NCBI GenBank assembly: GCA_900551115.1
Contig: URUY01000018.1
Span: 1-64,000, forward strand
From: an uncultured Lachnospiraceae bacterium
GTDB taxonomy: Bacteria; Bacillota; Clostridia; Lachnospirales; Lachnospiraceae
Length of the DNA: 64,000 nt
Reading direction: 5' to 3'
Positions 1-8,284 of this stretch are shown here, one piece after another (position 1 is the first letter of the stretch; each line of letters starts with the position of its first letter). Under the pieces are notes generated by a model. That model was given only the letters and a program-made list of their open reading frames with translations, searched no databases and had not been told where the DNA came from. The position numbers and the translations under genes are program-made.

Positions 1-49
1 CGGGCTCGTACGGTTCGAGTTCTCCGCTCCGCTCCGGTCCGTGCATAAC

Positions 50-68
50 CGACGTCCACCGGACGTCG
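50..68. repeat. Perfect 8-bp hairpin in a G+C-rich edge segment
   Basis: The arms CGACGTCC and GGACGTCG flank a 3-base loop. The first 90 bases are much richer in G+C than the following gene and hold several CCG/CTCCG-type short repeats. The style resembles the structured intergenic repeats near 22.6 and 24.1 kb, though the sequence is not the same. No gene is visible between 1 and 142. The segment may be the end of a repeat or mobile element cut by the window edge. Confidence 0.45.
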
Positions 69-142
69 CTGCACCGTCTCGCGCTTTTCTTATACTAAAA
101 AGGACATCCTCATGGGTCAATGTCATTAAGTTAAGTTTTTGC

Positions 143-184
143 AAAAGCACCCGTCCCTCATTTGTGAAAGGACGGGTGCTTTTT
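143..184. terminator. Bidirectional rho-independent terminator
   Basis: A 12-bp stem (AAGCACCCGTCC at 145-156 paired with 170-181) is flanked by A-rich sequence on one side and a T run on the other, so it can work in both directions. It lies about 40 bases past the stop of the minus-strand AraC-kinase gene and is its likely terminator. Confidence 0.85.
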
Positions 185-224
185 CTTATGCAATTTGTAC
201 AACTGATTTTTTACATCCTATTGA

Positions 225-1520
225 CTATTCAAAAATCATATTATCAAAATTCTGCAGCATCCATTCTGTCATTTTCTTATTTGTTTCATATAGTTCCTTG
301 TATTTTTCCTGCTTAGAAAACCATGCTGTTGAAATGAACTGATTTGTAATAACAACATACGGAATTGCCTTCCATTCATTTTCAGAAAGTTTTGCAACTT
401 CATCATATCCATACATGATATCTTTATATATCATAATCCATCGACTTAGTTTATCTACATTGCCCTCCTCAAAACTTTCGGATAATATAGCTGTTGCCGC
501 ATAGCAAGGGTCAAAAATTCTAACATTCCTTTCACTAAGGTCGAAATCTAGGATACCCCAATTTTCACCACTTAATATAATATTTCCTGGGTTGGGGTCA
601 CGATGAATAATCTGCTGTGGTAATGCTTCATATACATCCCCAAATTCCTTTTCATATCTTTCGATAAATTCCTTAGGTAAACCCATTTTATCTGCCAAAG
701 TCGGAATCGCCCATTCTTTTGCACCTTTGAATATATTCGCTTGATTTACAACAGTATCCAATTGAGCCAATACTATGTTTAATTGACCGATGACCTCGCC
801 AATAAATCGTGCCTTTGACATATACTCTTCAAGATACAAGGTACTTGCCTTTAACTGTGTTCCTGTCAAACGCTTGGTAACATAAAAAAACAATTCTCCG
901 CCTGCAACCACATACCCTCCATCTGTCGTTTTTATAGGTGTGGCAGTTAATAAACCTACGCTTTCCATTGCCTGTGAAAGCGAAATGTGTTTCTTTACAT
1001 TTCCTAAATTTGGAGAGTATTTGATAATATAATTATCTCCTACATAACATGCAGACTCACTGACATTGCCTGTCTCTGCGTAGATAATATCCGTCAGTTT
1101 CTCATTCTCTAGTCCCCAATTCAGCAAAATATCTTTTAATTTTTTGTGTGATACCATTATGTGTTCCTCCTTAATTAGATTAATTCTGTACGGTTCTTTT
1201 TTCTTGCTCATATTAAGGAATTCTGTCGGTGTATATCCGAATTCACGAACAAATGCCTTATAAAATCCTGCTTGCGTTTCAAATCCATATGTCAATGCCA
1301 CCGTTATTATTTTCTCTCCACAGTGCATGTTATATAGTGCATGAAGCATTCTCCTTCTAGTTATATATTGCATAACAGGCATGCCAACTGCACTTTGAAA
1401 CAATCTGTAATAGTGAAACATTGAAAATCCTGCTATTTTACTTAATTCTTTTGCAGTAATTTCAGTTTTTAGATTATCCTCAATATAATCAATGGAATTT
1501 TGAATAATCGTAAGATACAT
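225..1520 (-). CDS. AraC-type HTH fused to an aminoglycoside phosphotransferase-like kinase
   Basis: Residues 1-105 form an AraC/XylS-type double helix-turn-helix domain, ending in the usual GYTPTEF-type signature. Residues about 125-431 form an APH/choline-kinase-type phosphotransferase with the catalytic loop HRDPNPGN (H306, D308, N313) and the metal-binding DFD motif at 325-327. The protein therefore joins a DNA-binding domain to a small-molecule kinase. The substrate cannot be read from the sequence, and antibiotic resistance should not be assumed. The gene stands alone, ends in the strong terminator at 143-184, and starts at an ATG with only a weak AAGCGGG-type ribosome site. The HTH may regulate the protein's own gene or a resistance response. 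Confidence 0.85.
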   Translation of the reverse strand: MYLTIIQNSIDYIEDNLKTEITAKELSKIAGFSMFHYYRLFQSAVGMPVMQYITRRRMLHALYNMHCGEKIITVALTYGFETQAGFYKAFVREFGYTPTEFLNMSKKKEPYRINLIKEEHIMVSHKKLKDILLNWGLENEKLTDIIYAETGNVSESACYVGDNYIIKYSPNLGNVKKHISLSQAMESVGLLTATPIKTTDGGYVVAGGELFFYVTKRLTGTQLKASTLYLEEYMSKARFIGEVIGQLNIVLAQLDTVVNQANIFKGAKEWAIPTLADKMGLPKEFIERYEKEFGDVYEALPQQIIHRDPNPGNIILSGENWGILDFDLSERNVRIFDPCYAATAILSESFEEGNVDKLSRWIMIYKDIMYGYDEVAKLSENEWKAIPYVVITNQFISTAWFSKQEKYKELYETNKKMTEWMLQNFDNMIFE

Positions 1521-1663
1521 TCAAACACCCGCTTTCAATTATTTTGTAGCTACACATATAAGATATCACATAAATTGTCCTAATCCTTTTCCTCCTTTGC
1601 TATAATCAAAAAAGATGCCCTTTCTTTATCCAGCCTTCATTTATAGTACATAACCTTCAAAGT

Positions 1664-1831
1664 TTATTTTAGTATATAATTCCTGCATCCAGCAATCATT
1701 TCAGCATTTCTAATCGTTCTCTTGTCGTACTCACATTGGATTCTATTTTTCTGCACAATATTTCCAATACGCACCGTCAGAAGATACCCGAATTCCTCTA
1801 TTACCTTTCTGTCTCTTTCATCATATGTAGT
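1664..1831 (-). pseudogene. Startless 55-codon reading frame after the methyltransferase
   Basis: A frame of 55 sense codons, opened by a stop and without an ATG, overlaps the last 11 bases of the downstream methyltransferase gene and ends in TAA. Its composition is protein-like (it contains DERDRKVIEEFGYLL and later NAEMIAGCRN), which is unlike random intergenic sequence. It may be the tail of a gene lost by deletion or an alternative C-terminus reached by frameshifting. I do not recognise the family. It fills most of the 300-base gap between 1521 and 1820; nothing else is visible there. Confidence 0.3.
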
Positions 1832-2861
1832 TTATAACCGCCGTTGCAATTGTTTTAGCCATTTCGCAAGGAACAGCATTCCCTATCTGTTTATATATAC
1901 TTGTTTTCGCCCCTGCGAACACATATGAATCTGGGAAAGTCTGAAGCCTCTTCGCCTCATTAATAGTTAATCTTCTAAGTCTTGCTGGCGCTTCTTGAAA
2001 TTGGGGAACTATTTCACCGCTAACAAGTTTGTCATAATACTCTTGAACCCAGTTGTCCTTAGTTTTATCATGCAAATAATCTTCATCCACTATAAGTGTC
2101 ATGTTACCGCCCATAGAAGCCGTTATTGTCCTTGAGTACCCATCCGGATCAATTGGCCGTCCAATCCCATTGAACATTAAACAATCATAGGGATTTCGGC
2201 GCATAACAGGTTTTATGGCAAAAGTAATTTTTGCATTACATGTTCTTGGATTCCTTTCAGTTCCAGCCGGTCCTAAGTCACTAAATAACTCCCTTACAGT
2301 AGGGGCTTTTCTCTTCTGTTCTTCAATCCGTTTCTGAATTTCTTCCGAGAAGCTATAATCATCTTTTATTCCAACAAAGAAAACCCTTTCCCGTTTTTGT
2401 GGAGTCCCATATTCAGCAGCATTAATAATAAACGGAACACAACCATAGCCTAATTTATTAGCTTTATCTATAAATTGCTCTCGCACATTTTTCCACTTAT
2501 TAATAGCCGCAAGTGCCTTTACATTTTCCATAACAAAAGCTTGCGGTTTTACAATTTCTACCGCCTTAAGGAACGACCAAATTAGCTGACTCCTCGAATC
2601 CTCCGGATTCATTTTCCCTATCACGGAAAATCCCTGACATGGAGGACCACCAAAAATCAAATCAATGTCTGTATACTCATGCAGTGTTGAAAATATATTG
2701 TTTATATCATCAACTAATATCTTAACATTAGGGTTATTCAGTGCATATGTTTCGGCGGCAGTTTTGTCAATTTCATTAGCTAGAACAATATTAGCACCAG
2801 CCCTCCCAAATCCGATATCCATACCTCCGGCACCTGTAAAAAGCGATATTGCATTTATCAT
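1821..2861 (-). CDS. DNA (cytosine-5-)-methyltransferase, second of the R-M operon
   Basis: This 346-residue enzyme has the ordered C5-methyltransferase motifs: motif I LFTGAGGMDIGF (8-19), motif IV GGPPCQ with nucleophile Cys75, motif VI MENV (111-114), motif VIII QKRERVFFVG (about 155-164) and motif X QIGNAVP near the C-terminus. It transfers a methyl group from SAM to C5 of cytosine in the recognition site. It is the last full gene of a minus-strand operon, 18 bases after the endonuclease gene, with AAGGTAAGA before its ATG. Two C5 methyltransferases with one nuclease is the usual arrangement when a recognition site is asymmetric and each strand needs its own enzyme. The site itself cannot be predicted. 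Confidence 0.93.
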   Translation of the reverse strand: MINAISLFTGAGGMDIGFGRAGANIVLANEIDKTAAETYALNNPNVKILVDDINNIFSTLHEYTDIDLIFGGPPCQGFSVIGKMNPEDSRSQLIWSFLKAVEIVKPQAFVMENVKALAAINKWKNVREQFIDKANKLGYGCVPFIINAAEYGTPQKRERVFFVGIKDDYSFSEEIQKRIEEQKRKAPTVRELFSDLGPAGTERNPRTCNAKITFAIKPVMRRNPYDCLMFNGIGRPIDPDGYSRTITASMGGNMTLIVDEDYLHDKTKDNWVQEYYDKLVSGEIVPQFQEAPARLRRLTINEAKRLQTFPDSYVFAGAKTSIYKQIGNAVPCEMAKTIATAVINYI

Positions 2862-2879
2862 TCTTACCTTCTCATCACT

Positions 2880-4163
2880 TCATTTCATAATTTCAATTAA
2901 ATCGTTTATCCAAGCATCGCATGGTTCATCAATCGGCGCCGTTTTGAGACGTTTTTGTGCAAACGATTCCACTATTGCTACAAGCCATTTATATGCAAGA
3001 CAATCTTTCTGCTCTTCATTAAGATTCTCACTTTCAAAAGCAACCCACTCATCAAAAGAAAACAAATGAATTTCTGTCCCTGTTTCTAATTCCAACTCTT
3101 TTGCACGACTGATAATATCTTTTCTTAAATCAACTTTCCCATCACAAACAAAACCTGCTATTCTTACATCTGGATGCATTAGTAATTTATCACGAAGTTC
3201 TTCAAGCTCATCTCTAAGGTACGGCTTTCCATACTTAGCATCCCACGCTTCAGTAATGATACCGTTTTCAGTAAGCTCAATATCACCTACATTACCATGT
3301 TTTTTGTTTGCAGAACGCATTTGAGACATCGGCACTACATCTACATCTCCGAGAAAATGTAATTCGTCCATAGCCTGATAAAAGCCATGCATTGTTACCT
3401 CAAAAGCTCTGGCTGAATAATCAGTCGTATTAAAGAAAGAAGAAATCAATTTCTTAATTCGGTCGAATGGCTTTCCTTCAAATTTTTTCGTTAATAAACA
3501 TGCTTTGTCTGCATGCCGTTTAAAAACATCCGATCTATTCTGTAACAACGCGATTAAATAACAAAGTCCCAGTTCTGCAGGAAGTGTATTGTTCTCGATT
3601 GCATCCACGATTGCAATCCATTGATTAAATGGTCCTCGCATTTCAGCTTTGTACAACATCGAATAGGGATAATTTTCTGCTAATGATCGAGTCATAAATA
3701 CACCGTCTCTATTGACATTAAGCAGACCATATTTTCTAAGAAATGGTGTGTTGAAATTCCTATCCAATGATCGCATAGAGATTCCGTCAACCCATGAAAA
3801 TTTGCCACGTGTCGTACTTCCCTTGTGAAGGCGAATGCTCTGCTCAGGGGCAATAGATTTTATTGTCAACTGCAAACAAGCGAGACCAACAAGTGCGCGT
3901 CCAACTTCACTTGTAATTCCATCGACCATATTCCTAAGTAACTCCCGGTTTTTTTTAGATAATTCCGAAAAATCCTTTGTAGGAATTGAGATAATCTTAT
4001 TATCAAGGTAGCCATTTTGTAACTCATAATTAATTTGTGCATATCGCTGCTGCGCTGCCTCATTCTGAAATCCCTGATAATATACTGTAGTTCCATCATC
4101 CTGATGTAATTCGTATCTATCTTCATAAACATCCAAATGTTTTTCATTCATATCGTTTGTCAT
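2880..4163 (-). CDS. Putative type II restriction endonuclease (PD-(D/E)XK fold)
   Basis: The 427-residue protein lies between two C5 methyltransferase genes in the same operon, 13 bases after the first. A plausible PD-(D/E)XK core is seen as D294 (VGDIEL) and, after a beta-hairpin-sized gap, E305-AW-D308-A-K310. The N-terminal two-thirds resembles no domain I know and may carry site recognition. The start ATG has an AAAAGGAG site at good spacing. The inferred role is cleavage of unmethylated DNA at the site protected by the flanking methyltransferases. The assignment rests on position and the DxK motif, not on recognised homology, so the family and specificity are open. Confidence 0.72.
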   Translation of the reverse strand: MTNDMNEKHLDVYEDRYELHQDDGTTVYYQGFQNEAAQQRYAQINYELQNGYLDNKIISIPTKDFSELSKKNRELLRNMVDGITSEVGRALVGLACLQLTIKSIAPEQSIRLHKGSTTRGKFSWVDGISMRSLDRNFNTPFLRKYGLLNVNRDGVFMTRSLAENYPYSMLYKAEMRGPFNQWIAIVDAIENNTLPAELGLCYLIALLQNRSDVFKRHADKACLLTKKFEGKPFDRIKKLISSFFNTTDYSARAFEVTMHGFYQAMDELHFLGDVDVVPMSQMRSANKKHGNVGDIELTENGIITEAWDAKYGKPYLRDELEELRDKLLMHPDVRIAGFVCDGKVDLRKDIISRAKELELETGTEIHLFSFDEWVAFESENLNEEQKDCLAYKWLVAIVESFAQKRLKTAPIDEPCDAWINDLIEIMK

Positions 4164-4176
4164 AATAAATCTCCTT

Positions 4177-6108
4177 TTACCTGAGTTTTTTTCTTAGCTG
4201 AACGCTTAGCGGAGTCAAGGTCGGAAATGCATATGGAATAAGCCAATAATCTGTATCAATCTGCGGATTCGTTGAGTGATTCCTTATTTCATATCCCAAG
4301 ATTCGCAAATATTCTGCTGCATCCATTACATCGGAGTCGGGAATATTCCACTCTTCAGCAAGTGTATGTGTTGCCTTTATTTGGGGAATCTCTCTGTTGC
4401 GCATAACCCCTCGCAAAACCTCAGCATACTTAACATTATCAGAAACGAAAGCCGTCACTAATAGCTTTGGAGGATATTGATAGTATCCATTAAGCTGAAC
4501 TAAGTCAGCTTTAATCGCATTTAAAATTAATTCCTGTTCAAATGCCTTCCAAACAACTGTTAATCCCGGAAGGACATCCGTCTTAACAGTTAGAATTACA
4601 TTTTTTACTCCTATAGCCCATTGCGTATCGCCGGGAACAATAGTCATGGAAACAGAAACTGCATCTTGGATTTCATTTATAGAAGTAACTTCTATTTTAA
4701 GATCCTCTGCCCAATTAACATTCACCATGAATTGGGCATCCGCTATGCCTACTTCCTTAAAGTGAAAATTGCTGTCTATTGTACATCCATATTTTCTGGA
4801 ACCCGGCAATGCACCAGGTTCGTTCTTAAGAGCCCTTATTGCCATCTCAGCCTTTTTCCTATATACGTTAGTAAGTGTGCGTTTTCTCTTCCTAAAAGTA
4901 AGTTCCTCGCCCTCTTGTAAAAGCGATAATTCAAATGGAAATTTTGTATCAAAAACTTCAGTTCTTATTGCTATTGCCATCATCCTGGCCAATTGCGGAG
5001 GAACGGAATTTCCTATCTGTTTTACTGCAATCTGTTTACTACCACTTATCTGGTAATCATCCGGAAAAGTCTGAAGTCGTTTATACTCTTCATAGTTAAA
5101 AAAACGGTTTTCCCAATGCAGTGGACCGGTATAGGCACCCCCAGAAGCCTTAATTGTTCGTACCGGAGTATTCGGATCGGCCTTGTATAGAAAATCCGAA
5201 AACTTCGATCTCCAAGCAAAAATCGGACTTGGGTGTCCCATTTTCTCTGTATAGAAACTATAATTTAACCCTGGCGGAATATCACCTAATAACTTGGCAT
5301 ACCTTCCTCCAAGTTTATTAGATTCATCAGACTCTCGAGACACAACACCTTCAATTGCTGTTTCAGCATTGTAGAATGGTTCTTCATCCAAAGAATCCGG
5401 TCCATGTGTTGGACGTGGAAATTTAAAAACACCTTCTTTCAGCCCTACGATAAGAAGTCGTTCACGGTGCTGTGGTACCCCATAATCCGCCGCATCAACA
5501 ATGCGGTAGAATAATTTGTATCCCGCCTCAGAAAATTCTTCCCGAATCTCTCTCCATGCTTCTCCATTTTGCGCTCCTACAATTCCATACACATTTTCAA
5601 ATAAAAAGCCTTTAGGCGACAGTTCCTTCAGCAAGCGAACATACTCTCTGAAAAGTACGCCTCTTGCATCAGTGGTTCCGAGTACTCCATTTGCTCTTCT
5701 GCCAGCAGCACTAAAAGTCTGGCAAGGAGGACCACCAATAATAAAATCAATATCACCGAGTCCTTCTCCGGATAAATCTTTAATGTCAATACAATGAACT
5801 TTTGAATTATTAAATCGCATTCCTTTCCCAGTATTCAATTCAAGCGTATTACAAAATTTCCGTTCAATCTCAACTGAACAAACAATATGAAAACCAACAT
5901 CCGAAAAACCTATATCCAAACCACCTGCTCCGGAAAACAAACTTAAAGTTTTAATTGCAGGGATATTATTATCTTCTAACCATTTCTTAATCGCCGCCCC
6001 AAACTTGTCCGGCCATGCAGGAGAATTATTTTCACATCCCAAGCTATCACATATAGCACTAAAAGGTTTATCTTGGTTCATAACAGAAAACACATTCATT
6101 TGCTGCAT
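4177..6108 (-). CDS. DNA (cytosine-5-)-methyltransferase with long C-terminal extension
   Basis: The C5-methyltransferase motifs are in order: SLFSGAGGLDIGF (motif I, about 56-68), GGPPCQTFS (motif IV, Cys129), FENV (170-173), PQHRERLLIVG (motif VIII, 212-222) and QIGNSVPPQ (motif X, 364-372). The catalytic domain ends near residue 390, but the protein continues to 643. The extra ~250 residues resemble nothing I know. I chose the ATG at 6108 because AAAGGA stands 8 bases upstream; the frame also has a GTG seven codons earlier. It is the first full gene of the R-M operon, directly after the broken controller gene. The extension could be a target-recognition or regulatory domain, or a fused partner. 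Confidence 0.92.
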   Translation of the reverse strand: MQQMNVFSVMNQDKPFSAICDSLGCENNSPAWPDKFGAAIKKWLEDNNIPAIKTLSLFSGAGGLDIGFSDVGFHIVCSVEIERKFCNTLELNTGKGMRFNNSKVHCIDIKDLSGEGLGDIDFIIGGPPCQTFSAAGRRANGVLGTTDARGVLFREYVRLLKELSPKGFLFENVYGIVGAQNGEAWREIREEFSEAGYKLFYRIVDAADYGVPQHRERLLIVGLKEGVFKFPRPTHGPDSLDEEPFYNAETAIEGVVSRESDESNKLGGRYAKLLGDIPPGLNYSFYTEKMGHPSPIFAWRSKFSDFLYKADPNTPVRTIKASGGAYTGPLHWENRFFNYEEYKRLQTFPDDYQISGSKQIAVKQIGNSVPPQLARMMAIAIRTEVFDTKFPFELSLLQEGEELTFRKRKRTLTNVYRKKAEMAIRALKNEPGALPGSRKYGCTIDSNFHFKEVGIADAQFMVNVNWAEDLKIEVTSINEIQDAVSVSMTIVPGDTQWAIGVKNVILTVKTDVLPGLTVVWKAFEQELILNAIKADLVQLNGYYQYPPKLLVTAFVSDNVKYAEVLRGVMRNREIPQIKATHTLAEEWNIPDSDVMDAAEYLRILGYEIRNHSTNPQIDTDYWLIPYAFPTLTPLSVQLRKKLR

Positions 6109-6134
6109 AAAGTCATCCTTTACTTTCACTCAAA

Positions 6135-6350
6135 TTAATCACTGACAGTTTCAATCACATCAAAAGCAATTCCATTTTCCTTGCAATAATCATCTATAAG
6201 TTTCATTGTTTTCAAATCAGGACATGCCTTACCTGTTTCCCAACGATTGACCGTAGCGAGAGACACTCCTGCTTCTTTTGCAAAATCTTCTTATGTCAGG
6301 AATGCTTTACGCTGTATTCGTTTAATATCTTCTGACAAACTCACCATCAT
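6135..6350 (-). pseudogene. R-M controller-type XRE HTH gene with an internal stop
   Basis: The frame encodes about 70 residues of an XRE/Cro-type helix-turn-helix: SEDIKRIQRKAFLT, then a TAA at 6291-6293, then EDFAKEAGVSLATVNRWETG and a short tail. A glutamine codon CAA is expected at the TAA, so a single C-to-T change explains the break. The frame is otherwise intact and ends 26 bases before the first methyltransferase ATG. Small XRE proteins in this position are usually controller proteins that time restriction gene expression. If the stop is real, the operon has lost its controller or depends on readthrough. A sequencing error is the alternative. Confidence 0.85.
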
Positions 6351-6385
6351 TCCCTCACTATTTTAATACATGAAATAACAGCATA

Positions 6386-6413
6386 ATTATAGCATATCAC
6401 ACCTATCATACAA
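6386..6413 (-). promoter_or_regulatory. Promoter of the R-M operon
   Basis: On the minus strand, TGCTATAAT is a perfect -10 (6386-6391) with a TG extension, and TTGTAT (6408-6413) is a weak -35 at 16 bases. Transcription would start near 6379, about 30 bases before the controller start. A TGATA direct repeat within the spacer is a possible controller-binding element. Confidence 0.65.
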
Positions 6414-6547
6414 CATATTTATAACTTTTGTTAGTATTTCAGCAAAGATGAACCATTTGCATTTACTCTCAACATTTAATAAAAACATGTCCCTAATCAC
6501 CGAAACCCGATTCGTACGCCATCAAGTCGATATTTCTGTATTGAATT

Positions 6548-6582
6548 CAAAAAGCGACTCTACCGTTAGGGCTAAAGTCACT
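6548..6582 (-). terminator. Rho-independent terminator upstream of the R-M operon
   Basis: Arms near 6553-6562 and 6573-6582 (minus-strand AGTGACTTTA pairing with TAGAGTCGCT) are followed by TTTTT. A ribosome-site-like AAGGAGGT lies about 10 bases before it with no gene in between, suggesting the 5' and 3' ends of a deleted gene. The remainder of 6351-6820 is AT-rich and shows no further gene. A weak inverted repeat (ACCAG/CTGGT) lies at about 6787-6808, just past the acetyltransferase gene. Confidence 0.6.
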
Positions 6583-6820
6583 CAGTGATAAAACCTCCTT
6601 TTTGTGCTGATAATTTTTCATGTATCTATATAGAAATTGTTATATCATCTTAAGCCCCTTTCCCCAATAAGATAGCAACAATGTAGCAAATATCTTCTCG
6701 CTTCACAAAACTATTAATTTTACTGGCTATGCTGTGACTTTTCAAGATATTACCGTATCATCTGTAAATAGTTTTCCAAGTCAGCAACCACCAGTTGAAT
6801 TGCTGGTTTGATGTAAGCCT

Positions 6821-7273
6821 TCAAAAGGGCTTTTTCATTATATCCTCATCCCATATCATAATATATTCTGCGTTGCCGGTTTCCTCGTCCATGCCTTCTG
6901 CACTCACCAAAAACCCCTCTCTAAAATAAAAGTCTACAGCACGTTTGTTTTGCTGATATACACTTAATGAAAGTGTGCTGTACCGTTCCTTAACATATTC
7001 TAAAAGCCGTTTTCCGATTCCCATGGAGCGGTGTTTTTCAGCCACAAAAATTCCGGCAATATATGCATCCATAATACCGATAAAGCCCTGTATTTCTTCA
7101 TCTTCTTCCAGGACATACACCTCTGCCAATAAAAGCTGTTTCTGTACCGTTTGATAATTCGATACCCAATAATTCTCAGGGACAAAAGGATGCGCTTCCA
7201 CATTACCGTTTAACCATATCTGCATAACCTGTTCGGCATCTGCTTCTTCAAATTTTCTAATCATGCTTTTCAT
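6821..7273 (-). CDS. GNAT family N-acetyltransferase
   Basis: A 150-residue single-domain GNAT protein. The acetyl-CoA-binding motif A is seen as IFVAEKHRSMGIGKRLLEYVK-type sequence (RSMGIG pyrophosphate loop), followed by the YQQNKRAVDFYFREGF motif B. It would move an acetyl group from acetyl-CoA to an amine; the substrate is unknown. The length and the N-terminal IRKFEEADAEQVMQIW fit the YjaB-like group. The start has GGAG seven bases upstream. It stands alone, with about 100 bases of non-coding sequence before the histidine kinase gene. Confidence 0.88.
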   Translation of the reverse strand: MKSMIRKFEEADAEQVMQIWLNGNVEAHPFVPENYWVSNYQTVQKQLLLAEVYVLEEDEEIQGFIGIMDAYIAGIFVAEKHRSMGIGKRLLEYVKERYSTLSLSVYQQNKRAVDFYFREGFLVSAEGMDEETGNAEYIMIWDEDIMKKPF

Positions 7274-7371
7274 TCCTTTTCTCCTTTGCGGCCATCAATC
7301 CTTATCGCGGGTTTTACTGCCGCAAACAGGACAAATTATTTATTCTGTTTACTCCCATTGCACACCTTCTT

Positions 7372-8274
7372 TTAATCATCCGAAGCATTGGGTAACTGAA
7401 TGCAAATGTGCAATTTCCCATTCTCATATTGAGCAGATATTGTACCGTTCATTTGCTCAATCAGTATTCTTGAAATAGACAAACCAAGACCTGCCCCTTT
7501 TCTTGCATTTTCAACCGTATAAAAGCGGTCAAACAATCTTTTAACATCTACCTCACTTAAACCTGCGGCAGTATTGGAAAAGGTAATCTTCCCGGTATCG
7601 GTCAGAGCGACCTTTAAATCCCCATCGCTATACTTAATTGCATTATTGAGCAGGTTTGAGAAAACACGAACCAAAGCGCCACGATTTACCTTACGAATGA
7701 CCTTTTTCCCGGTAATGCAAATATCAGGTATTATATTTTTTTCTTGCAGTACTGCATAAAAACCTAAGATGCTTTCTTCCAAAACACCGTTTACTGCAAC
7801 AGGCTCCACGCGGTTATCATATTCCGGAGAAGTAATGACAGAGTACTGAAACAACTCCTCTGTTAATTGTTTTAGTACTTCTGTGCGGTTTTTTATGATT
7901 TCAACATATCTCTCCGCATCTGCGCTTTTTTCAGTATGATCAAGCAAATCGAGATAGGCGCTAATTGCAGTAAGTGGCGTTCGTAAATCATGAGAAATAT
8001 TTGTCACTGCACTTTTTAGTTCTAAGTCACCTTGTTGAAATCGGTGTCGTTCTGTACGAAGTTTGCGAAGCTCCCCATTAATCATATCCGCCAAATGGCG
8101 CATATGCTTATTGTTACAGGAAATATCAATCAAAACATTGGTATCGGTTATGAGCCTGTCGGCAAAGGCAACTTCAATTTCCTTTACTGATTTCTGTAAA
8201 ATATACATTTTTATCAATAAGGCAATGATGATTGCAATCAGAATGCCGACAAATACCCATCCCCATATTGTCAT
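7372..8274 (-). CDS. Sensor histidine kinase of the ABC-exporter regulon
   Basis: The 300-residue protein has one N-terminal membrane helix (about 3-22), a short linker, the DHp phosphoacceptor motif NISHDLRTPLTAI, the N box SNLLNNAIKY, and the G box GAGLGLSI of a HATPase_c domain. There is almost no extracellular loop, as in intramembrane-sensing kinases that take their signal from a partner transporter. It lies 10 bases after the permease gene and is the last gene of response regulator, ATPase, permease, kinase. It probably phosphorylates the response regulator at 10124-10789 in response to an antimicrobial peptide or to flux through the transporter. Confidence 0.92.
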   Translation of the reverse strand: MTIWGWVFVGILIAIIIALLIKMYILQKSVKEIEVAFADRLITDTNVLIDISCNNKHMRHLADMINGELRKLRTERHRFQQGDLELKSAVTNISHDLRTPLTAISAYLDLLDHTEKSADAERYVEIIKNRTEVLKQLTEELFQYSVITSPEYDNRVEPVAVNGVLEESILGFYAVLQEKNIIPDICITGKKVIRKVNRGALVRVFSNLLNNAIKYSDGDLKVALTDTGKITFSNTAAGLSEVDVKRLFDRFYTVENARKGAGLGLSISRILIEQMNGTISAQYENGKLHICIQLPNASDD

Positions 8275-8284
8275 AATAAAGTCC

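Noticed and set aside
225..1520. Two separate genes with a frameshift
   Set aside because: The AraC and kinase parts are in one uninterrupted frame with a natural linker.
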